Source: Lepidodermella squamata (lineage: Eukaryota; Gastrotricha). Taken from it: DNA of 64,000 nucleotides. Below the pieces are notes generated by a model, which saw only the letters and a program-made list of their open reading frames with translations, did not search any database and was not told the DNA's origin. The stretch covers positions 806,001 through 870,000 of the forward strand of contig JBLDXI010000025.1 in the NCBI GenBank assembly GCA_047495785.1, written 5' to 3'. Positions 53,304-63,962 of this stretch are shown here, one piece after another. The translations under genes and the position numbers were made by a program. Numbering within the stretch: position 1 is the first letter of the stretch; every line of letters starts with the position of its first letter.

Positions 53304-54920
53304 CTGAAAAAGAATTATAATTGAGAAAATTGAGAATACACATTAATCAACTCATTATTCCTTTGAACGAAAGAAAATCTGTTGCGCTATATTTTGTCCT
53401 TCTTTTTCCTGACACAATTTTTCCATCAATTATTTAGAGGCAATCAACATCAAATTGATAATCAAGGCATAATCAAGAATCAATAATAATAGGAAAAGGT
53501 AAAGGTTCGAGCGGATGGTGAACAGGCGCTTGTCAGAGACAGTGCGCAGGCGATGACGATATTGAGGAGGCAAATTGGAGAATCGGACAAATTATGATTT
53601 TATGATTATTGTGAAATTAAGATTAAAACTTTTTTAACCATTAAGAATGTTTCAATGCGGTTTTCGCCAGTCGATAGATCTAGTCGAGTCTAGGGTAACC
53701 TTTCCTCAAATGTCCTCAAAGGCTGTTTTTATGATAATAAAGGGTTTCACAGCGAAATCTTAGAAATTTTTGTCATCGCTAATTATAATGCTGCGCCCTC
53801 TATTTTCCACTTCATGGTAAACAATAACTACTCATAGGCTCAAAGGATAGTCAGAATGATGACATACACAGCACATGAAATCAAAGATGCTGGTTTCGCA
53901 AACAAAATTAATTTTACGCGATTTTTTTTGTCCCCGGCGAAACTTCAAGTTTTAGCATTTCAGCATAGATTATTTGCCTGCTATCAATTCAAATCAATTT
54001 GAGTAATCTAATGTAATTCTAGTCTACCGATCGTTCTTCCAGAGGCATCTGGTTTCCGAAAATTGGGCAACTCGACGATGAAAAGTTGAGATAGAAGCCA
54101 CATGATACATCTGAGTAAAATCCTTGGGGAAGAGAGATGGAAGCAAGTAAAAACGCCGATTTCAAAGCGCGAATTTTCCATCATAAACATTTGCCAAAGG
54201 TCAAGTTTGGAATTTTTTGGTGTCTGAAAATACCACAAGCGACAAAATAAGGGGTTCTCGCGCGCAAAAGGCAATGAGAAAGAGTTCTACGCGCCCCTCA
54301 AGTTGGAACTTTTTGACGCATTTGATAACATGAAAGGTATGCATCGGGGATGAAAACGGATAGCACCAGCATATTCCTCGTGAAAACTGCATTAGGAAAT
54401 GATGAAAGGCCATTTTCGACAAATCACACCGACGCGAAGTTGTTGCTTCTATCAAAATACTATCGGAATGAGAAAAACATTAGACTAATAATAAGAGACT
54501 CTTGCCACTGCAATACTGCCGAAATTATTTGATTTTTCAATTTAAAATTCCTCCTCAGGCATATTTACAAGGAAATTCACGAATTTTAGCCCTGGCTATA
54601 TCCCGGCGTTGCAACGACAGTTTTCTTCGGCTGTAGAGGAGCCGTTGTCATAAATGGATGAAATGCCAAGTTCCGCACTCATAGAGATCGAGTAAAACTC
54701 ATTAAAATCGATAATTATTTCATGCTACACGAAAATATAGAACCTAGTCATTACTCATAATACTATAATTTCATACAAATATATTTTGCGCGATTCAATA
54801 TTTCAGGCTTAAAATCCCTTTTACAGTAGAAATTAAAAGTATTATCTTCGTAGCTGAACGCTGGCACGTGTCAAGTTCTCAAATGCATTATTTTTGCCCG
54901 AGTATTTCAAAAACACTTCT
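53304..54920. other. Left part of the long gene 8 intron
   Basis: AT-rich; short ORFs without family resemblance. No repeat structure was recognised. Confidence 0.5.
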
Positions 54921-54985
54921 TTTCAGCCATCGTGGCACAAACCCCCAGCAAGTTTTTAATACAGGCTGATGTCGTTTATTTTCCG
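54921..54985 (+). pseudogene. PAN exon 1 remnant
   Basis: The stretch around cagccatcgtggcacaaac followed by ccccagcaagtttttaatac matches the end of PAN exon 1 and its intron start in copy 8, with the GTAAG donor changed to GCAAG. The rest of the gene is absent; the usual 5' flank motifs of a PAN unit follow it at 55015. Confidence 0.7.
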
Positions 54986-55191
54986 GTAATTCAATGTTTC
55001 ATCCCTTTTGCAAATTAATACTGCTAACTAACGGACGAGCATGCATTAGTCATCATAGTCCGTGATATTTCTGTGATGAATAATGCTTGAAAAGTAAAAA
55101 AACAACTGCTGCTTGTGACAACAAGATAGGTTGAATCGTAATACCAGCATTATACTTCAATCGACCAGGCACGCATTTCGATCACGCATGC

Positions 55192-55242
55192 TGCGTCATG
55201 TAGTCCTCCCCTCCGACACTGCGGGTGGACTCAATAAATACC
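55192..55242 (+). promoter_or_regulatory. PAN-family promoter block, copy 8
   Basis: TGCGTCAT at 55192-55199 (within CATGCTGCGTCAT) and CAATAAATACC at 55232-55242, 70 nt before the ATG. Confidence 0.65.
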
Positions 55243-55311
55243 ACCTCTAATTCGCAAAAATTCATTATTACCGCTTTCTTTCGATCAAATTTATTCTCAT
55301 TCACAATCGAA

Positions 55312-55692
55312 ATGGCTGGATCCTTGCTCCCTGCATTGGCGGTTTTCATGGTGATCATTACAGTCATCGCGGCACAAAACCCTTGTAAGATTTCTAATAC
55401 AGGTCGATGCCGGCCATCGCCCTTGAATGCGAAATTGAATCAATTATTACTTTCAGCTGGCTACAAGTCGAATGCAAAAAGTTGCTATGAAAATAAAGGC
55501 CCGCGCGGCAACATTGTTGGTGGCTTGTCGGACAAGATATCAACTGCTCAGGCGTGCGCTGAAAAGTGCAACGCGTCCAAGCTCTGCCGCGCTTTCACGT
55601 TCGTCCGTAGCCTTAATAGGTGTGCCTGGCTTAGCAGCTGCGCCAACAAGAACGAACTCAATCCCGGAGAAATGGCTTTCGTCAAGAACTGA
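55312..55692 (+). CDS. Secreted PAN/apple-domain protein, copy 8, nested in an intron (102 aa)
   Basis: Exon 1 55312-55384, exon 2 55457-55692, 73 plus 236 nt. Signal peptide MAGSLLPALAVFMVIITVIAA; PAN core CAEKCNASKLCRAFTF, then CAWLSSC, ending AFVKN; six Cys. The 72-nt intron has GT-AG borders but also lacks stops and is a multiple of three, so an unspliced message would give a 126-aa variant with a longer Cys-containing N-terminal region. It lies in the long intron of degenerate RING-ankyrin gene 8, opposite strand. Full promoter block present. Confidence 0.87.
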   Translation: MAGSLLPALAVFMVIITVIAAQNPCKISNTGRCRPSPLNAKLNQLLLSAGYKSNAKSCYENKGPRGNIVGGLSDKISTAQACAEKCNASKLCRAFTFVRSLNRCAWLSSCANKNELNPGEMAFVKN

Positions 55693-56914
55693 AGTGTTAC
55701 GGAGCAGTATTCGTGATGAGAGAAGAGAATTCGGATGCATAGGTAGCTACGATTAAGCATGAAGCTGAGTCAACATATATTAATCATCTCAGTGCTCGGA
55801 TGTTCTTAGCTGCTTTGATGGAATGGGAAATAATGGAAATAAAGGCTTTCAAAAAATAACACTACATTCTAGTTCTAACTTCGGAATTTTGAAACAGAAT
55901 TTCAATCTAAGGAATGTGTATCAGAGAGTTTTGCATCTCACCCATACCGCTCTTTCGTGTACTTTGCCGAATCCCGATCAGAAATTTTTCTTGCCTAGGA
56001 ATGAGGTTAACATGGAAATTTGACTTATCGCCCACAGAGAAGGTCTAATCCACCAACCGCGATCGGCAATGATTTTGCGGAATTTTTATTGATCTTTGTC
56101 AATTTTCTGAAACCTTGAGTTTCTGATAGTCGTGCAATGTTTTATTGGGAATCGGTGACTTGGATTCATCACGGACCATCTCTCAAAAAACTAGAAACCT
56201 CTGGCAAGAGAGACGATCAACTCAGGCGACATCGGATGCGAAAATTTCATTCTTCACAAATAAAAAAATTGTGAAAAATGGCATTTCTTGCACAATTTTT
56301 ACATCTTTTTGAATCGAGCTTTTAAGGAATAATCAGACCACACCTGTGCTCTTTAATTTGCTGAAAACCGCGTCTTTGCATTACTTCCGGTTGAAGATAT
56401 TTTCAAAAAAAGCGAGGCAAAAAGTTTGCGCACACTTCATCTAAACCGAAAATGTCAATTTTCGATTTTTCGCTTGCAATTTCGTTTCAAATTGATCGAT
56501 ATCGATGCGCGCCCTGAAACTGGCACATCTACACGTGGTACCCTAGCTATCAATTGATGAATAATTGTTCGCACAGGGGTTCAAGCCGGTTGATATCGAA
56601 AGAAATTATCGAAATCGATACCGATTCCGAGTATCGATTTCAATTCACAGATTTTTTTCCGAATTGGTAATAAAAATCTGCGAAATTTCAAGAAAAAATC
56701 CGATGAGTCACCTTGAAAACACTGTGGATATGTTCAAAACGGTTCTTTTCAGTTTGGTACCAATTTTGAAATTTTTGGTTCCGCAAAAATATAACTCGAG
56801 AAGGAAATAGGAAAAGGAGAAAGGAAAAATTTTATAACAAATTCGAGAAAAAGCCTCGAAAAATTGCGGCAAATTATCGCCAAAACTAGAAAATTAGTGA
56901 GGAAAAATGCTTAC
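55693..56914. other. Right part of the long gene 8 intron
   Basis: PAN 3' flank (cggatgcataggtagctac), then AT-rich sequence without supported features. Confidence 0.5.
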
Positions 56915-57600
56915 ACTCAGGAATTTTCAGCAAGCTCTTCATGATGTTAATTCGACCGTGACGGACAGCTTGAAGAAACGGCGTCAGGCCATTTTTATCA
57001 CGGCAGTCTCGCAACTCGCCCGGGGCCGCCTGCAAAATGGCATCGACAACAGCATTTTTGCCGGCTTTGATCGCCTCGTGAATGGGCGGAAAATCGCCGT
57101 CTAATCATCCGGGTGACATTATTAATACTTCTGTACAGCAATTGAACAACTTCAACGCGGCCATTTCGGCTGGCGATTTTACACGCTTCAACAAACTCCT
57201 CATCGTTGCAAATCACGAGGCTGATCAGAAATTCGAAGATTTCGATTTTGCTATCAGCTTTCGCAGCTGATTTCAACTGGCCATTGACGTAATTCCTAAA
57301 TCCACAATAACGATACAAATGGCGGAGTATTTCGATGTGGCCGATAGCTAGGTGGTTGACGGTATTTCCGGCCGAATCTACGGCTGAAACGTCGCTTTTC
57401 AGTTTTTCGACGGCGAATTTGACGAATTCGACATTTCCGGCCTCGGCTGCTTGTAGAAACAGCGTCTTGTCGCCGTCACTTGGGTCGCAATGATCGGCGA
57501 TTAGGCGCCATCGATTTTCTGGTATGTTCGCGATGAGTTGTTGCAACTTGACGAATTCATGCGATTTTGCGAGTTTGTGGAGCTCGCAACATTTTGCATT

Positions 57601-58600
57601 CTAAATGGAAATCAGAGAAAAATTAGGTAAAATTTACAAAACAACAGAAATTTCAACAGATTACAAAATAAATCAACTCGAAAAATGGAATTCGATTTTA
57701 TTCGAATAGGTAGTTCAATTTCAAAGTTTTGTCATCTTGGAATTTGAAAAAGAAGCCACCTCTCATTGCCGACGACCAATGAAAACCGCGTTACGTTACA
57801 GCGGAAATAAAATGTACTTTTTCGCCAACAACCCTCAACGCCGACTACATTGCGCCCTAAATTCGGCAACGTTTTTGGGTTTTTCCTATTTTACCACCCA
57901 GTCAGCATAAGCAAAAATTATAGAAGAATTATCGGCAAATCAAAAGCCGGTTTCCGAACGATTTTACCTTGATTTATGAATAATTTAGTAGTAACCTAGA
58001 CTCCTGGTCGCAGCGGTCGAACTTAGGGATTTATACTCGACTGAAAAATGCATCTCTATTCTGTGGCGAGTCTAGAAATTCATCAAGCCTTCCAAATTTA
58101 TTAGGAAAATAAGAAGAAATAAAAAATATCACAATTCGGAAAGCAAAATGCCGAAGTTCTTGCGATTTTAGTCGAATTCATATATAGAGTACGTTGAGCG
58201 TTCAAAAATGCCCGCTGTTTCAAACTTGATGCAAAAATGATTGCTAGGATTATAGCCGATAGATCACCATATAAACGCTCTCAATAATCTAAAACTAAAA
58301 GACTCTATCTGAAAAATTAAAATCAAGTCAATAAAAATTACTTTAAAGGCCTATATCGTCACTGTAAGAAAAAAACGACAAAGTTCTGGTTTAGAATCAT
58401 AGTTAATAGTGTCAAGCCCTAAATTTGGAGAACAATAATAGCGGAACTAAATATCATATGGGCAATTTGTTTTCCTTCGTCCTTTAACGAGTCAAATTAC
58501 AACTGAAATAGGGGTCAAACTGAGCAAATTTCGTATTTTGGAGGAATTCTGGCTTTTAGCACTTGGGCTTCCAGAAAATCGAATCAGAAAGGTTTCTCAC
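57601..58600. other. Intron of gene 8 where the coiled-coil exon should be
   Basis: Paralogues have a 360-nt coiled-coil exon and a roughly 150-nt linker exon at this position. I see no trace of either on the minus strand. Confidence 0.5.
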
Positions 58601-59063
58601 CTCGAAATGACCTCGGCTTGTGGGCGATTCGCCATAGTCATCATCGTCCCATCTGGCTCGTTTCGCCTTACTTTGTTCACGCGGCATCAGAGCTTCAACC
58701 GCCCGTTTCACACCATAGTTATCCTTCAAAGCTGAGGAGAAAAGCATATTATGGTTCAATTTAAATCACATAATTAAATAGTGTACCAGCTATACCGCCG
58801 TTCGGCATTCGCTGGTTAGTTCTGCATTCAGGGCAAGCAACAACCTCGCCTTGAATTTCGTAGACGCTTTCAAGGCACTTGTAACAAAACGAATGGCCAC
58901 ACCGAGGCAAGACTTTCGGATCGGACGGCAGTTCGAGACAGACAGAACAACTCAGTGCCTACGGAAAATAAATAAAAATTGAGAAAAAATATTAATCCGC
59001 CCGTTGATAAAAATTTACCGCAATCAGAGAGCTATTATCACTCGGCACACCCGCAGAAGTCAT

Positions 59064-59689
59064 CCAAATCGTCGGTAGACAAATTTAAAAATTTCTTGTC
59101 AACTATATGCAAAAGTGAAGGATAAAAACATGGAAGTAAAATGGCGAAAAATAATAGAGAAATTGTTAGCAAGGCGGATCTTTCACGGCGAATGTACCTA
59201 ACATTGATCCCGGCTAATGGGGTAAAAGGGTGAAAACAATGTCGTGTCGATAGCAACTGCGGCTGGTTTTATTATACGCTCCAATAATCTATCACTGCGA
59301 CCGCACACGTCGCTCATCATATTAGAGATGGCGACGTCACCGCGCAATAAAGATGAAATTAGGTCAGGTCACAGGTCATTTTGAAAATATTGGCAGAAAA
59401 TGACGAAATTCGCTCAATGCAAATTTAAAACCAGAAATCATCGCCGAAATCATCGTTGCTGAAAGTGGTACTGAAATAATTAGAAAACGGGAAAACCAGC
59501 AAAGAGCGTTAGAAAAAATTGGAAAATTCGGCTCCCCGCCGAATTCAAAATTCAAAAGAAAAAGGCACAGTGGGAAAAATGAAGAATAATTATTTTCCGG
59601 GATTATTCAAATTATTCAAATTTCAAATTTTCAAATAAGAGCAAATTCAATTATTTTTCTAATTATTTTCAGGAAAAAATTGAACAGAG
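59064..59689. other. Intergenic, nothing seen
   Basis: Upstream region of gene 8; AT-rich, no supported ORF. Confidence 0.5.
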
Positions 59690-60160
59690 TGGCTATTCGT
59701 ACATATATATGTACGCAATTTTGGCTATTCGTACATATATTTTTAGAAATAAATTGAACTGATGCCATGTGTACAATTTGTGAGATAACGCGTTGAATTT
59801 TTTACTACACATCGGAAATTGGGTGAATTTAGAACCCTCAAATTTTGAGCTCTCTAAGGAAACTAGAGGGGTAAATGATAAATCGGTTTTAGGCCCATCC
59901 CGAAAGGTAGGTTGGTCCCAGCATGTCAAATTTGTTGGCACAACTTCTGCACAATTAGGCGCATCTTCCCCTAAATTCTCAAGTCTCTATGAGCTACCGT
60001 TAAAATTCAGCATCAAATTGAATATCAGCAAAAAATCAGCTGAAAATATGTACGAATAGCCATTTTCGCGTACATATATATGTACGAATAGCCAAAATGA
60101 CGTACATATATATGTACGAATAGCCAAAATGGCGTACATATGTATGTACGAATAGCCGCA
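59690..60160. repeat. Foldback element 4: inverted GGCTATTCGTACATATA repeats
   Basis: Two copies of GGCTATTCGTACATATA at 59690-59742 face four copies of its reverse complement (TATGTACGAATAGCC) at about 60045-60160, each unit itself containing the palindrome GTACATATATATGTAC. The 300-bp centre is non-repetitive. Arms of unequal copy number suggest slippage after insertion. Confidence 0.8.
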
Positions 60161-60820
60161 CTCAAAATTGAAAGCGGAGAAATTTGTATTAAAATATTTT
60201 CTATATTGTCGTTGTTCGTGATATTCGCCCTGCTTTCTTTCTTCGCGCAATTATCGCAATGTCAATTATCTATCAAGTTTCCCTTTTTCCGTTTTGATAG
60301 CTCATTTTCTTTGCAAAACGTTCGTGTCCGCGACGTACGGTCAAAAATCCAGCTTGTCTACGAAAAGTGCGAAAACGGGCGAATAATGTTCGACCTGGAA
60401 CATGACATCCTCATGATATTTTTTGCCTTAACCCAGGTAAACAGTGAAGTGCTGGGATGGGATATTACTTCTCCGCACACGATCAAACTCTCAACTCCAT
60501 CCACATTTTCACCCATTTTTTCATTGTTTTCAGCAGCAGATTCATCCCGCGTGTTGTTGACTTCTGCATTGAACTTAAAAGTAGAAAAAAATCTCAGATG
60601 ACGCCAATAGCCAGCCGACCATAGGGCACGTCATTGCCGTACACCTCCGTATTTTATTTACTCAGCTCAACAAATAACAAACACGAAGCAAGCGTGACTG
60701 AAAACACCGAAACACGAGTGCGTTTATAAAAAAATGGAGATGTAAATATTTATCGCTTGGATTGTAACGAAGCATTATTTCTTTTCAGTTCAAACGAAAC
60801 ATTGAACTGGTTTTTCGAAA
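60161..60820. other. Upstream region of the CBM1 gene
   Basis: A plus-strand ORF to 60601 starts inside the foldback repeat and shows no domain, so it is not called. A possible acceptor TTTCTTTTCAG at about 60777-60788 suggests a 5' UTR intron of the CBM1 gene. Confidence 0.4.
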
Positions 60821-62867
60821 ATGTTCACAACAATTTTTCTGAATTTTCTGATAATTTTTGAGCTGAGCTTAATTGCCTCATCCGATGCCCAGCAGTGTCA
60901 AACGCTGTGGGGCCAATGCGCCGGGATGACCTACAAAGGGCCGACCTGCTGTGAGGCCGGTAATTACTGCCGGTTCCAGGACTCGTACTACTCGCAGTGT
61001 GTTCCGAATTCCTACCCGCCACTTACCACACTTTCGACAAATTGTCAGACCTCGTGGCAGCAGTGTGGTGGTATGACGTACAACGGGCCGATATGCTGTG
61101 AAACTGGGTACTATTGCTGGAAAAAGGACGACTACTACTCGCAATGCATACCGAACGATTCGTCGACGCAAGGTGCCGCGACAACAACTACGACAAAAGC
61201 GCCGGCTGTAACGTCCACGACTTCTACGAAAGCGCCTGCGACTACGACGACTACTTCCAAGGCCCCGGCTGCTACAACAACTACTACGAAGGCAACAGCG
61301 GCTACGACTACTTCGACCAAGGCTGCTGTCACTACGACCACGACAACCAAAGCTACTGCAGCTACTACTACTTCGACGAAAGCAGCAGCCACCACAACTA
61401 CCACGACCAAAGCTCCTACAACAACTACAACCAAGGCTACAACAACTACGACAAAGGCTGCAACAACTACTACGTCAGCCGCGTCGAATGGAAGAAGTAA
61501 CTAATTTTATTCGAAGGCTTTCAGGTTGAAAATGATAAGGTAGATAAGGTTAAAAATTCCAGTACGGTAAAAAGCTCGTATCAGTGTTCACACGATTACG
61601 AACGATTACTGTGTAATGTGCATGATGTATGGATATGCGCATGGGGCAATTCCAAGCTAGAGGAAGTTTACCCGAGTTGCAGCCTTCAAATGGAATCCTA
61701 TTCCATTGAGCATGAAACCTTTTGGGGCTTGATATGCATAGCTGAACCTATCGTTACATTTTGACTTAGTCAATATAAGAGTAAATTAGACCTAAAACGG
61801 GAACTCGTCAGGATTTCATTTACAGCTCCAAGATTGGAAAAATTGGATGGTGAAATCCAATGAGTTTCCAATTTTCTGAAACCTCTGAAAACTACCTAAG
61901 CCTTACGCCTGAATCTCTTTTAGCTACCGGTTATATCACGACTTGGGCTGGCGATCCGACCGGCACAACGTGCTCGGGCTATCAAAACTGCGACTCTGGT
62001 TCGATGCTATGCTCCGCTCCGATGAAGCCCTGCACCTGTCAGTCGGGTGTTCAAAAACCAGCCGGGCAGACGGACCCGTCGAACCGTTTCTATTGGTGGT
62101 GCAACCAGGGAAATATCGACGGCAAACTGGTGACCGATGCTGATCGGGCTAAATGCAAAACATGCCAGCTGCAAACCTGCGACCAATGGGACCATCCGGT
62201 CTGCAACGTTAATTGCGGTAATTATTACATCTATCTAGGCATCAAGTTTTACATTCTCTTTGATAACTTTTAGTTCAAAGCCTGTGTAGTGAAATGTTCC
62301 TAGTTAAATATTCCTTTGTTTCCATTAGGCAATCCGATTTGTGTTAGTGGTATCCAAACATATGAAATGGACACGTGCCCGAGTAACCATCAGAAAAACG
62401 TTGCGAAATGCTGCATGTGGGGCGATAAGAACCCGAGTTACTGCGCCTGTGTTGCCTCTGGAAACTGGATGGATGTCAACGCTGCGACTATGAATATACT
62501 TGGTTGTCAAGGCCTGTGCGGAAACGGCACCTGGAATACAGGCCAGTGTTCCGGGACCTACCCTAAGCCGAACCCTGTTGGTTCATTGGCAACATGCGGC
62601 GATTCTTGCACGGATGAAGCACCGCCCGAATCTGGCCAATACTCCTGCGCTCAACAAGCTGGCTGGGGTAAATGCGGTGAGACGTGGATGCAAGGCTTCT
62701 GCTGCAAAACATGCGCCAACGCTGCGAAATGCGGGTCACCGTCTGGGTCTTGTGTGGATGTTTTACCTCCTGGTAATTCTTACACCTGCGATCAGCAGAA
62801 ACAGTGGGGCAAATGCAATGAATCGTGGATGCAGGGCTACTGTCAGAAAACATGCGGAACTTGTTGA
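60821..62867 (+). CDS. Secreted protein with two CBM1 and two ShKT domains (502 aa, three exons)
   Basis: Exons 60821-61496, 61924-62217 and 62329-62867; 676, 294 and 539 nt give 503 codons, both introns GT-AG and phase 1. Residues 1-23 are a signal peptide. Two fungal-type cellulose-binding modules follow (CBM1: QCAGMTYKGPTCCEAG...YYSQC and QCGGMTYNGPICCETG...YYSQC), then a Thr/Ala/Lys linker of about 110 residues, likely O-glycosylated and encoded by a minisatellite. Next comes a Cys-rich region of about 180 residues (GDPTGTTCSGYQNCDSG onward) that I do not recognise, and two C-terminal ShKT domains (CAQQAGWGKC...WMQGFC; CDQQKQWGKC...WMQGYC). CBM1 implies cellulose or chitin binding. The middle region may be a catalytic or binding module, but it is not GH45 or any GH I know. 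Confidence 0.85.
61185..61470 (+). repeat. Coding minisatellite (Thr-rich linker)
   Basis: Imperfect tandem units of about 36-48 nt built on ACNACNACN-AAAGCNNCN encode TTTTKA(P/A/T) blocks in exon 1 of the CBM1 gene. Copy number is likely to vary between individuals. Confidence 0.75.
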
Positions 62868-63463
62868 AAACTCTTACCTAAGAAATATGACAGTTTATTT
62901 TGGTCTCCAACAATTTATTCATACGGCCGCTTAGACTGTGTACCGAAATTCCAATTATCATTAAAACCGGTTCGATAGTAGAACAACACTCATCGTATTT
63001 GTGTTCAACCTAAATTATTTAAATAACTTGTGAACAATCGCAGCCAGTTTGCGAAATTCGCCAGCAAGACCTTCAGTAAAATCCGTAATCACCAAATCAA
63101 TGGACGTATTGTCCTGGCAGTTTTTCTGGAGTCTCAGGGTTCTGGATTCAGCAAAAATCGCAAATTTTCGAAGTTGTTCCTGTCCCCAACAGCCAAATGA
63201 AACAAATGTAGCCTTCATCATTAGTCTCATGAATCCGCACCAGTGTTGGGGATTTGATTTGAAATCAAAATCGAACAAAAATTTCTCTCTCTCCCTCTCT
63301 GAAATCTTTTCTTGATCTCAAAAGCACATATCGAAACCCTGAAATAAAATCCAAAAATTATCTAAATCTCCGGAAATCCAGAAAACGCTGGGAAAACATG
63401 TTTAACAACTACCCGAAACTTGGACAATGACTATCAGGTTTTTACTTGGATCATTGATAATTA
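62868..63463. other. Intergenic, nothing seen
   Basis: 3' flank of the CBM1 gene. Short ORFs on both strands near 63015-63315 overlap each other and show no domain. Confidence 0.5.
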
Positions 63464-63962
63464 CAGTGCAACTTAGTTATAACGAACCACTACCGTGCCA
63501 GACCAAAAAGTTCGCTATAAGCAAATATCGTAAAAGCAAAGGCTGAAATTCTGAAATTGTCACCACTTAAATCTGATTCATCGATTTCCGAAAAGCCAGA
63601 CTCTGTCGAAGACTCTTCATAGGGCGAGTAGGAAGACTTATTGGGTTCCTCAACCTCTAGTTTTTACTTTTTCATAACAAAACACTGATTTGTTAAAAGA
63701 AAATTTAGGGCTTTTCCATGAAAGTGCCACGTGTGACATGCGAAAAATACTGAGTTCGTTATAGCAAATGTGTCTAAGGGGTGTTTTGCTGCCGCGGCGC
63801 CAGCTCAAAACGTTCGTTATAGACAAAAGTTAGCTATAAATTGTTCGCTATAGCTAAGGTTGATTACATGCATAAGTGCCTATTTTGGAACGAGCCAACC
63901 AAATTCGTTCCTTATAGCAAAAGTTCGCTATAACACCGGTTCGTTATAACTAAGTTGCACTG
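63464..63962. mobile_element. pogo/Tigger-like MITE (499 bp)
   Basis: Terminal inverted repeats of 25 bp start CAGTGCAACTTAGTTATAAC and mirror exactly at 63938-63962. The element is flanked by TA on both sides (63462-63463, 63963-63964). CAGT-start TIRs with the ttataacgaac motif and TA duplications are typical of pogo/Tigger (Tc1/mariner superfamily) non-autonomous elements. The interior repeats ttcgttatag/ttcgctata motifs and has no transposase ORF. Confidence 0.85.

Larger units (their letters stand above)
52619..59063 (-). pseudogene. RING-ankyrin gene 8, degenerate, with 3.6-kb intron
   Basis: Exon 1 59019-59063 (MTSAGVPSDNSSLIA), RING exon 58787-58958 (CSVCLELPSD, RCGHSFCYKC, CPEC; intact C3HC4), and exon 58601-58731 keeping DNYGVKRAVEAL but with a basic/acidic stretch (KAKRARWDDDDYGE) instead of a B-box. 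No 360-nt coiled-coil exon was found. The ankyrin part is split: 56915-57600 and 52619-53303, joined across 53304-56914 by phase-matching borders (CTGAGT|GTAAGC, TTTTTCAG|ACAATG). An extra base near 57115 and a missing base near 53100 break the frame. PAN copy 8 lies in the long intron on the other strand. The upstream RING half could still make a short protein. If both indels are assembly errors the gene may be live. Confidence 0.7.

Noticed and set aside
60140-60601. 153-codon plus-strand ORF with a hydrophobic segment
   Set aside because: Begins inside foldback element 4 and has no family resemblance; probably chance.
61135-61434. Minus-strand ORF rich in Val
   Set aside because: Antisense of the Thr-rich linker minisatellite of the CBM1 gene.
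61924-62867. Assignment of the CBM1 gene to GH45 cellulases
   Set aside because: The Cys-rich middle region lacks the GH45 signature and catalytic aspartate context; only the CBM1 modules recall fungal cellulases.
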